Source of the DNA: Tomocerus qinae
Lineage: Eukaryota; Arthropoda; Collembola; Entomobryomorpha; Tomoceridae
Assembly: GCA_020055645.1 (NCBI GenBank)
Contig: JAECZT010000009.1
Span: 186,001-250,000, forward strand
Length of the DNA: 64,000 nt
Reading direction: 5' to 3'
Under the pieces are notes generated by a model. It saw only the letters and a list, made by a program, of their open reading frames with translations, had not been told where the DNA came from and made no database searches. The position numbers and the translations under genes were made by a program. Of the stretch, positions 55,862 through 64,000 are shown piece by piece (positions within the stretch are counted from its first letter, which is position 1; each line of letters begins with the position of its first letter).

Positions 55862-56388
55862 ATGTGTTTTAACGAGACTTTAGAAATATTATTTAATAGA
55901 TCCATAGATATAGTAAAAAGCAAAACGCTTGTTAAAATTGTACAAGTACCTATGGTACAGTGGACAGGTATCGTTATATTAGGAGGTTGGACAGGCACAA
56001 TTGGAGCCATTTTTGGTTATCATTTGGATTTAGAGCAGGTTTGGAATATAATAGAATTATTAGTAGAACACTGGCAATTTTAGGGACACTAGAAGCATTA
56101 GAAAAGGTAAATGCAGGTTTGTTTGACCTTAATCATGAGATAAGTGTTCCTGCAACTGTTAATGTCGGTCCAACAAATATTCAATTAAATACTTCTGTAC
56201 AAATTGGTCCGAAAGAAATATTTCCAAAAGGAAAATGTAAAAAATGGTTCTATGGTCCATTGCCAATCATCATTTTGATTCTTGTTAAACTTATGCTTAT
56301 TCTCATTTTGGTAATTTGTTGCAAATGTAGAAGAAAGGATAAGAGTGTTAATAATTTGACTACAGAGATGGTTACTCTGGCAATTTAA
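55862..56388 (+). pseudogene. Membrane-protein ORF at the env position of element B
   Basis: Two overlapping frames that read as one protein of about 170 residues with a frame change near 56030. Part 1 (from 55862) holds a hydrophobic Gly-rich segment (QWTGIVILGGWTGTIGAIFG). Part 2 (to 56388) ends in a strong transmembrane stretch (PLPIIILILVKLMLILILVI) followed by CCKCRRKDK and a short cytoplasmic-type tail. A C-terminal anchor with a Cys/basic border is what retroviral Env proteins show, but at under 200 residues this is far too short for an Env and no fusion peptide or cleavage site is claimed. It may be an Env remnant or a separate accessory protein. Confidence 0.5.
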
Positions 56389-57610
56389 TAAGAATATAGC
56401 ACTAGGGTTGATGGTTAAATAAATAGGTATGTGAAATCACAAAACATAACAGGTAGGAAGTCATGTTTTGTATCACACTTATTGAATAATAAATATAAAG
56501 TTTTTGGTCATCTGATATGGTAGTTATTTCACACAATTGTGCCATGTATGCATTTTGATTTATTTCGTTTTCTTATTAAGCTAAGCAAACATTTACGTCT
56601 TTACATCATTACGTCTGCACCGTTCATTTACAATTTCTGTTAGAAATCAGGCAGAGTAATAAGGCAGGAGTGCAGTTATTCATCTTGGTGTAATGACATT
56701 TTTGGTACGTATCTCTTTTATTCTCAACATTTAGAAACAACAAGTTTGGAACAATTCGTTTCATCAAAATGTGTTTTGTCCATGCTCTGTGGATTTGCCG
56801 AATCACTTGGCACTCGGTAGTTGAAACCCCATGGGGGGTACTATACGCAAAAGATGCGTGCGGTTCACGGACCTTCTTTTGTCCACCCAGATCGCTAGAC
56901 TGGGCAGGTGACCGGTAAAGACGTTATGTAAGCCGTGGGCCCTGATGGAACAGTTCACTATTTGGGTGCCAAGGGAGGAGGTTTATTCAACAGAAAACTC
57001 TAAAAGTTCGAAAATTCTGAAAACAACATACTACCGTGTAAATATTGGTACTTAATAATAAGTTACCGAAAATATAGGAGTGTAAGGGTGTTGGGTATTG
57101 CACCTAAAAAAAGAAATAATGGAAAGCGGGTAACATATTAGCATGGTATTGAATAATCATATAGATCAAGCAGGTAATGTACTAATCACCCGGGTGAATC
57201 AATTAACAACGCATTGTGAGTAAAGGTAAACAAGATGAGAAAAACAATAAATATCAATACCATGGGTCCTTGGGAACCCATGGAGTTGTCCTGACCATGT
57301 TCCGATCTCTTTATTCAACCCCTCGAAAAGATTCCAGATTGGAAGTGAGTAACCAAGCTAGTTTCAGGAAGTATGGAATAGAATAAAGCCTTCGGAACGT
57401 GGACTCGTTACCCGGTATGTGACGAGCACATCCCAGTCCCCCGTGCAGGCAACTAAATGTTAAGGGAGGTATTTTTGTAAATAACGGGACAAGAGAGTTA
57501 TAAGTGCACTAAGAACAAATCTATAACGAAAAAAGAAGTAAATGATGAAAAGGAAACGGGAAACAAACAGATAATTATGTCATAAGAACATTACTAATAT
57601 TTATTTTTTT
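56389..57610 (+). other. Non-coding 3' region of element B, structured
   Basis: About 1.2 kb, less AT-rich than the surroundings and without an open frame over 60 codons on the plus strand. A perfect 8-bp stem CCATGGGT-CCTTGGGA-ACCCATGG lies at 57260-57283, and ACCCCATGGGGGGT at 56827-56840 is near-palindromic. It could be decayed coding sequence or a structured RNA element. Confidence 0.45.
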
Positions 57611-57922
57611 TTGAATTTCCTGAAACGAGTAAATATCGAAGTCATGGAACCTCCTGAGGGAAAATCCTATTTGGGTGACGAACCTTGGTACCTTTTCCTG
57701 ATGACTGTCACAGAGTTCTATGACCACGACCGTTCTTGTGAAAAGAAAGTTCAATTTCTGGATACCATACAGGGCGGCACCCACGGAGCCTTTCCTCCAG
57801 GAAGTAGAAGCGAACACGACATTAATGGCAACCTGAAAAGGGCACATTTCTATTTTCATTTCGTGTTGGGTGCCTTGTTGCATGGGATGGATCCGTTTGC
57901 TAGCGGACCGTTCATGTGGTGA
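57611..57922 (+). CDS. 103-residue ORF near the 3' end of element B, unknown
   Basis: Open frame with mixed composition (SYLGDEPWYLFLMTVTEFYD, TIQGGTHGAFPPGSRSEHD, FHFVLGALLHGMDPF). It ends in TGA 57920-57922, about 540 bp before the 3' LTR. No domain recognised. The 5' boundary is uncertain because a T-run precedes it. Codon content looks less random than neighbouring frames, but chance cannot be excluded. The stretch 57923-58448 has no gene. Confidence 0.35.
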   Translation: MNFLKRVNIEVMEPPEGKSYLGDEPWYLFLMTVTEFYDHDRSCEKKVQFLDTIQGGTHGAFPPGSRSEHDINGNLKRAHFYFHFVLGALLHGMDPFASGPFMW

Positions 57923-58448
57923 GGTACCTCCGAGATGCTAATGGAAATAGTGTTTGGAAGTGCCAAAATATAGATATAGACATATTATCGAACAAAGTAT
58001 TGTGTATAAAATAGATTGAAAATCTTGTGTCTTTAATTTATATAATTAGCCGGCAGAAAGGTCATAATTTAGAGAGATACATCGGAAAATCTGTATAGAT
58101 TATTGGTGTCAGAGTGTTAGAATGTAAATATCTGTTATCAACTTAGTTTAATGAAATGAGGAATAGATGTCCGTCTCGGGTAAAGGTTTTTTCAAATTTT
58201 GTCTTTTCCACCTTGATTTGAGTTTTTACACCTTACCCCCAGGTAATGGCAGTAGGCGGACTAGGATAGAAAAGGTGAACTCAATAAAGTAGGTACAAGA
58301 TAATTTTCGTTCTGGGCACAAAGGTACATCTTTGTTAATTTATATAACAACACAAGTTTGTAAATAAAGACTTCCATTCGTAAGACGATTAGTTTCGGGC
58401 ATAACAAAAAATTTGAAAATTCATTCCAACAGAGTTAGTCAGAATTTT

Positions 58449-58460
58449 AAGTAGGGAGAG
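58449..58460 (+). promoter_or_regulatory. Polypurine tract of element B
   Basis: The purine-rich run AAGTAGGGAGAG ends directly at the TG of the 3' LTR, where plus-strand priming is expected. Confidence 0.75.
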
Positions 58461-59004
58461 TGTCATTAATGCCCGAAATACATATAAAAAGAATTAAGTA
58501 AATTGCTAAAATCGGTTGAATAAGTAGGTAGTTACGAAAATGTAATGTAAATTCATTTGCGTTATTTAGATCAGAGTCAAGATAGGTAGGTGGTGAATTT
58601 ATTTTATTTAACTCTGTGTATAAGCATAATTAGGTACTTAACGCTGGTATGTCATGATAATAATTTAAGATGCAAATAACATAATCATTTACCATTGTAA
58701 GATACAACGCATGAGTTAGACAAAACAAAACTTTTGTAAATAAAATGTCTCATGATCTGTATGAGTGATTACGAATGGAATGTAACAAGAACAGAGATGA
58801 AGAAATAATAAAGAGAGAGAAATGCTCCAGTTGCGTTTTATGGAGAGCCCAGAGAAGAGATCTGCTAATATTTATTCCGACCTAATGCATATACCTAATT
58901 TTCACGAGTACTAGTCTTACGAATATTCAAGTTTTATCGGGTTACGGAGGGACCGATCCTTAATCTTCGCGTAAACAGTCAGGTTTATTACTTGGTTTAT
59001 TACA
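58461..59004 (+). repeat. 3' LTR of element B
   Basis: TGTCATTAATGCCCG to TTGGTTTATTACA. Compared with the 5' LTR: T for G at base 7, GTATAAGC for GTATAGGC, ACGCTGG for ACGTTGG, and a 6-bp deletion at GCATGAGTTAG. Read on the minus strand it adds about 28 foreign codons to the Helentron frame before a stop at 58917-58919. Confidence 0.95.
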
Positions 59005-61874
59005 ATACCAAGAACGGAATGCAAAACAATTTTTAATTGGGACAAATGTTCATCAATATTAACATGACCGGGTAAAGACTCCATTACTGTTAATATAAAA
59101 GGGTCAAAATTGATTTTAATAAGGAACCAATGGTCAATGTGATTTGAATGTAGGTATATAGTGGAATTTCGTAATTTATCTATATTTCCTATTAGATAAT
59201 CAGGAAACATTTCTTCCACAGCTTGATAACACCCGTTTTGACCGCGGTAAAAGAAATAACTATCTAATATATAGTGGTTGGCAGTGTTTATGGAAGTCAA
59301 TAAGTACTTGGCATAGGCATTGATCACTAAATCGTCTAGCCACTGCCCTTCATGCAAAGTAGCTATAGATTTTCTACTGCCTACATAGTTCCCAAATTTA
59401 AAAACAATTGCGTCATACTCAACTTCTATTGGCTGTGGAATAATTTTAGTAGATTTGCTGATACTGCAGTCAGTCATCTCGATGGCATCAACCTTGACAT
59501 CAACCAAATCATTGACTGATAGTTTCTTTAGGTCATCAATCATAAGCATACTATTATCAATCACCCAGGACATCATTATAGGCTTATGATGACTGAAATA
59601 GCTTTCCGCGTACCAGTAATTCAATTCTGAGATATTACTAAAGCAAATATCAATTTGGGAATTACTATTTGTCGAATATTGGCCGATTTTACACTTCAAA
59701 TTTAGATTAAAAGCGCTCATTAACTTCACAAATTCGGAACAACAGGATTTTGTGAGGTCAATGTTAAAATCCCCAACTACTATCAACATTTGCCCAATAA
59801 AATATTTTTGTAGTATATCATTTAAGAAGGATAGGAATTCGGTGACAACAACCTTTGGCGATTTATACCCATAAAGGATATCAACTTTTTCAATAGTCAT
59901 CAAACCAAACTCAACCAACCCTCCTATAAACGATTTACTGAACATTTCTGTTTTTCTAATGGAGTGGGAAGATAAGTTATTTTTAAGCGCATAAAGCCCA
60001 TGTGGCTTCCTTACTGAACTACAGCAGTCCATTTTATTTATAAGGGAATAGTTGGGCATTGAGAATTTATCAGTATCAAGGGTCCAAGATTCACAAAAAA
60101 GCAAAGCATCCAAGTTTTGATATTGGTCGTCGACTTTGATATCATCAAAGTGACTGTTCAAACTTTGGATGTTGTGAAACAACACTGTAATCGTTGACTT
60201 TGACAATTTATCGGGTAAAGGATAGTTAAAAGCTACTCTTTTTTCCCTCAACCTATACATTTCCAATTCAACTATATCAAAACCTGAAGCAGGCATTGGA
60301 GCAGTAAATTGTCCTTCCAAATACAGTCCAGATAATTTAGTTGCTCTACTACAGGCGACATACAAAGCAGCTCTTGTTAATCCTTTTCGTAAATAGACTG
60401 CTACAGATTCATACGTTGCTCCTTGAGATTTGTGCATAGTAATAGCTTCAGCAGGTACCAAGGGAAATTGACTTCTTACAACCTGAATGTCCCGTCCTGG
60501 CCAACTCTTGATGATTTTATTTGTCGTCTTTACTGGAGTCCAGTTCCTGTCCAAAACATTGGGTATTTTGTTGTTTGCGGCTCTGCATTCTTGACCAACT
60601 TCCCTTGAATCAAATTCAATTAAAGCTATCATAGGAATTTTTTGATCATTTGTTAAATTTCCATATATGATTTGTTTTAAAATTCCTGAAGCTCCATTAA
60701 CCAATCCATCCCGCGTGTTAACATTTATTGTCATCATATATTTGGCATTAATCTTCAACAGCAATTCATAGGGCAATCCTTGGCTCTCACGAACATTTAA
60801 ATTTCGTGCACTTTCCAGAATGGCTTCTTTATCGTTTTGACCTTTTCCTTGGCATTTGTCTCTTGCAGTTGAGATTATTCCTTCAGTCACCATTTTCTCC
60901 AATACGTTTTGATTGTAAATTATGACACTTTCATTATCATAGTAAAGATGCACAGCTTCAAGAGGGATTGTTTTGGGATCTTTGATTTCTCTATCCTTGA
61001 ATAGCACAGTATCTTCTTCAAGCATTTTTCCAATCGACATCCTGTTCAAAGCGTTTGCAAACCGTAGGTCATCTTTTTGACGCATAACTTCTGAGAGTTC
61101 AAAAAGTTTGAATGGCTCCCAAAACAAATTCCCAGATATAGCCTGTAGATCTTTTAATTTATCAAATATATATTTTCCACCAACTGGCTTAAATTGATGA
61201 AAGTCGCCAACTAATAAAATACTTATGCCTCCAAATAATTTGTTATTTGTAAATATTTGTTTAAGTCTATTGTGTATTTGAATAAACATATTCAAACTTA
61301 CCATTGATACTTCATCAATGATTACTAATTTAAGGTCTCTTAATTTACAAAAAAGAGTATTGCAAAAATCATGCGTTAACTTTGGTATTTGTTTTGTAAA
61401 TTGACTTAATGGCAAACAGAATGTTTCATGTAAAGTACTTCCTTTTATATTGTACGCCGCTTTACCTGTCGGTGCGCACAATAAAATTTTTACCGTATCC
61501 GGGGTAGCTCCAGGTAGGGAATTGAGATATCGCAAAGAGGATTGTACTATTGCTTTAATCAAATGACTTTTACCAGTACCGGCACCACCTGTCACAAACT
61601 CATAAGAAGGATTTTCGTTGACCTTTAAACAGTTAAGCCTGTGGTACATGAACCTTCTTTGTTCTTTGTTCAAGGATCTCATTAAAACAACAAAGTCTTC
61701 ATTTGGTAAAACATTTGGAATATTAAATACCTTTGTCCTGTCTTTCTCATCAGTAAAATCACCATTATTATTTACCATGTTACCGCAAGGTATGTCTAGG
61801 ATTACACTTTCCATTTGGCCTTCCGTATGGTAGTCGTCTTCGCTGCTGTCGTCTTCAATATCATCCAAATCCAA
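58917..61874 (-). pseudogene. Helentron: Pif1-type helicase, EEP endonuclease and first half of a Ulp1-like peptidase
   Basis: 985-codon frame. Helicase, about residues 60-540: GGAGTGKSHL (Walker A, about 61564-61592), LVIIDEVSMV (Walker B), GDFHQFKPV, MHKSQGATY and YVACSRATKL. EEP domain, about 558-770: VLFHNIQSLNSH, LLFCESW, IVVGDFNIDL, SQIDICFSN and SHHKP where family members have SDH, so the catalytic Asp is replaced by His. C-terminal domain from about 835: QWLDDLVINAYAKYL, a DSYFFYRG box, then HIDHWFLIKI with His at 59130-59132 and MESL with Glu at 59079-59081, where C48 peptidases have Asp. The last 28 codons are LTR sequence; the native continuation is at 46584-46813. The ATG at 61874 is only a frame opening: native coding comes from the Rep segment by a shift near 61870. 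Confidence 0.88.
59005..59008. repeat. Target duplication ATAC of element B, right
   Basis: Second copy of ATAC (partner 46810-46813). Confidence 0.8.
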
Positions 61875-62812
61875 ACTTCAATATTTGCTTGCTTTTCGTA
61901 TTCGCTTCTCTTACTTTCAATCGTTTGCAAATTAAGGGTATACAGACTCTTTATGTCAACTGAAATCAACTCTTTCTTTTCATCCCTCCAAGGTAGATAT
62001 AACATTAATTGTTCCCGATAGTAATTTTCTTCATCTTGATATTTATTGTATCTTCTATATCTTATCACCTTCGGCTTCTTCCTTTTTGTGACATAGCCAG
62101 AATTATCTTGCAGTTTCAGAACTGTCGCCGTGTCCTCCTCATCTTCTGATTGTTCATTGTCATCTTCGTTATTATTCTCAAAATTCGATTCCTTACGTAC
62201 AATAGCTCGTTTGCTTTTCGAAAACATGTAATATGCCGCAAAATCAGCCAGACATAAATACTCCAAATTGGTAGGTCTTTGACAGTAATGTTCCAACAAA
62301 CCAGGAATCAGTACATCTGTAGAATCAGGACTCAACTTCTCCAATTCTTCCATTGATTTAGCGAATCTCACTCTCTGTTCTCTTTCACCAGTTGAAATGA
62401 ATGTTGTACTTCTATTGCACATGCTGAGAGGAATACATAGAATAGTATATGCAGCCTCTTGTGCCGACACCTCCGTGGAATTCAAAAAGACGCTGGCCAC
62501 CTTTCGCAGCTTCTGTTGAATGGTAGCATTACCGTACTCCACATCATCCACCACAGCTTTGAGTAATTTCGACATCCCGCGACATGATTTAGAAATATAA
62601 GACACACAGTATTTAGCACAAGCATAAGGGTCCAAAATAAACTGAATATCCATATTAGACCTCCATAAAGAAGCCATAAAGAAGAGTATTTTTAAATTGT
62701 AAGCGTTTTCGAAGACGGAATCTACATTCCGCTTTAAAAACACTGTTGGTCTTTTAATGCACATTAAATAAGTCTTTTCGTCTAATTTACAGAGGCGAAA
62801 GAAAGTCATCAT
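61870..62812 (-). pseudogene. Helentron Rep, second part (tyrosine region)
   Basis: Minus-strand frame of about 310 codons between the HUH part and the helicase. Near 62590-62630 it has DPYACAKYCVSYISK, the two-tyrosine Y2 region that cleaves and joins single-stranded DNA in rolling-circle transposition, followed by AAYTILCIPLSMCNRST. It then runs through an acidic stretch (NNNEDDNEQSEDEEDTA) to the helicase. Single-base frame changes near 62800 and 61870 separate it from its neighbours; the open frame extends to 61802 out of phase. Confidence 0.85.
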
Positions 62813-63659
62813 ATGAAATATTAATATTTTGTTTGTCTTTGTGCATTTTTGTCAATAACTCCTTTACAGTAATAGCAGTTTTAGTCAGATTTTGTCTTAT
62901 ATTTTTAGGAACATTGTCAGGTAAAGGCAGAAAAATATTAGTTTCCTTCAAAGGAAAATAAGGCATACCGAACCTACAAATTACTCCACTTTTTGTTTTC
63001 CTTTCACAAGTTGAGGTATGCTTGTGGCCTTGATGGATGACGTCGTCGACATCTGCTTGACACTGAATAAACTGATCAATAAAAGAAATACAATCTCCGT
63101 TAATTTCAGTGCCACCCATATCATTAAATTTCGGAGACCCTTCCAACCAGAATAGTCCGTGCATATGAGGTGAACCTCTATGCTGAAATTCTATTCGGTA
63201 GAAGAAGTCCTTTACCAAGTACCCAGAAAAAGCGCCACCAGGAGATAATAAAATGTACTTCTTCCATTGTCTCAAACGCCAATCAAAATATCTTGCACAA
63301 GTTATAGGATCTCTTCGGATTAAGTCCGCCTTTCTTCGGTATGGTAGGGCAGCAGCTTTCTCTTCGGTAATAACCAGTTGGTCCAAAACTAGACTGAGTA
63401 TCACTATCAGTTCAGGCCAATGCGTTTCTGCTGCAGACAAAGTTATGAAAAAAGTTGGAATACCCAATTGACGAATCATTGCCATTAAATTATTTTGTTT
63501 CTGTTCCCAGTATGCCGGAGATGATCTGATTTGCTTCAGCATTCGATATCCATCATCATGTTGTACCAAGTTGTTAACAAATTCACTCGACTTCATGTCA
63601 GCAGCTGTAATAGTACCGCACTTCTTTTTCCGAAGACAAATAGAAATTAGGTTATACAC
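62787..63659 (-). pseudogene. Helentron Rep, HUH nuclease part
   Basis: Helitron_like_N region: DDGYRMLKQIRSSPAYWEQK, FFITLSAAETHWPEL, YFDWRLRQWKKY, then the HUH motif in EFQHRGSPHMHGLFWLEG (His-Arg-Gly-Ser-Pro-His-Met-His at 63159-63182) and a Cys/His stretch (HKHTSTCERKTKSGVICRFG). The two His of HxH coordinate the metal for strand cleavage. The native protein continues upstream in phase; the ATG 63659 is only the first after an in-frame stop. Confidence 0.88.
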
Positions 63660-64000
63660 TTAATGAATTTGTAATACTTTAAAAGATTATAATAATTTTA
63701 CTGGTATACAACCCCTCCGATCAGACCTCCTAGCTTCTGATTTGGCTATCTCTCCATAGCTTGGTTTTATCTTGAATTTCCTCTTCCTTCCGCAATAAAT
63801 AGTTGGAAATGCTAGTTCCTCAGCATTCATGTCATTGATCAAGGACAAAGGTCTTTTATTTTCTCCTGGTGCGTATCTTTTTGCTTGATTTCCATTTAAT
63901 TCTTCAATATTGAATAAAAGAGTCTCGTTTCCTTCGGATTTATTTCTTCTTCTTCATTATTGTCATCTTTTTCTACATTTCCACCCTCTTTATTTGGCTT
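63660..64000 (-). pseudogene. Helentron Rep, N-terminal part, running off the edge
   Basis: In the frame of the HUH part the sequence is open from about 63930 to two TAA stops (63687-63689 and 63660-63662). It reads YAPGENKRPLSLINDMNAEE, LAFPTIYCGRKRKFKI and EIAKSEARRSDRR, the conserved N-terminal block of Helitron Rep proteins. Right of about 63930 an acidic stretch (EKDDNNEEEEINPKE) continues in another frame, indicating one more shift. The element's 5' end is outside the window. Confidence 0.8.

Larger units (their letters stand above)
46814..59004 (+). mobile_element. Ty3/Gypsy element B, 12.2 kb, with dUTPase and membrane-protein accessory ORFs
   Basis: Complete LTR element: LTR, primer site, leader, dUTPase, small membrane ORF, gag, pol (PR-RT-RNase H-IN), membrane ORF at the env position, 3' region, polypurine tract and LTR. 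Two LTRs of 550 and 544 bp differ by three substitutions and one 6-bp indel as read by eye. Flanked by ATAC. It is inserted in the Ulp1 domain of a Helentron. The coding region has several stops and frame changes despite the young LTRs. It is long for the family because of about 1.7 kb upstream of gag and about 2.6 kb after pol. Confidence 0.95.

Noticed and set aside
55862..56388. Functional retroviral envelope gene
   Set aside because: Far too short and frame-broken; no cleavage site, fusion peptide or Cys-rich surface domain visible.
1..64000. tRNA, rRNA or small nuclear RNA genes
   Set aside because: No cloverleaf with A/B box or recognisable rRNA block was seen by eye; a tRNAscan/Infernal run would be decisive.

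Overview
The window reads as repeat-rich, AT-rich genomic DNA of an animal, most likely an arthropod. No ordinary host gene is recognisable. Almost everything that can be identified is a transposable element, a satellite or a decayed piece of one. The arthropod guess rests on the mix: Ty3-type LTR elements, a RNase H-bearing LINE with a DUF4780-like ORF1, CR1-like LINE pieces, intron-bearing DNA transposases, a Helentron and GTCY-microsatellite interspersed elements. Species cannot be named from the sequence.

Layout. 1-5711 (minus): 5' LTR, leader, decayed gag and partial pol of a Ty3 element (A), next to a 133-bp tandem array. 6664-12717: a 6-kb foldback structure with arms over 1 kb and a 63-bp minisatellite inside. 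13139-15992: a DNA transposon with 30-bp inverted ends, a 4-bp target duplication and a five-exon transposase; a second, minus-strand relative lies at 20264-22676. 16609-18716: a broken DDE transposase with a C-terminal SWIM finger. 18995-27366: an 8.4-kb unit with 0.9-kb inverted arms holding that relative, a 3'-truncated CR1-like LINE and a small TA-flanked MITE. 27545-36490: GTCY-microsatellite modules and oppositely oriented 40-bp satellites around a nearly intact LINE (29042-35146). 37144-43713: two small inverted-repeat elements, a 55-copy 39-bp minisatellite and two small proteins with a Ulp1-like pattern. 43825-45600: a strictly phased 172-bp satellite. 45600-64000: a minus-strand Helentron split by a 12.2-kb Ty3 element (B, 46814-59004).

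Most interesting content. (1) The Helentron encodes HUH/Y2 Rep, Pif1-type helicase, an endonuclease/exonuclease/phosphatase domain and a C-terminal Ulp1-like (C48) cysteine peptidase. The His half of the peptidase lies right of element B and the Gln/Asp-Cys-Gly half lies left of it, in the same frame once the insertion and one 4-bp target copy are discounted. (2) Element B has near-identical LTRs but many coding lesions. It carries, upstream of gag, a dUTPase with all five motifs (two in-frame stops) and an intact 59-residue two-helix membrane microprotein; its leader holds three phased hairpins. It has another membrane ORF after pol. (3) Both Ty3 elements have a canonical -1 frameshift heptamer at the gag/pol junction (TTTAAAC in A, GGGAAAC in B), and both have arrays of small hairpins in the leader.

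All calls come from reading the sequence; no database search was made. Names of families are by motif recognition.
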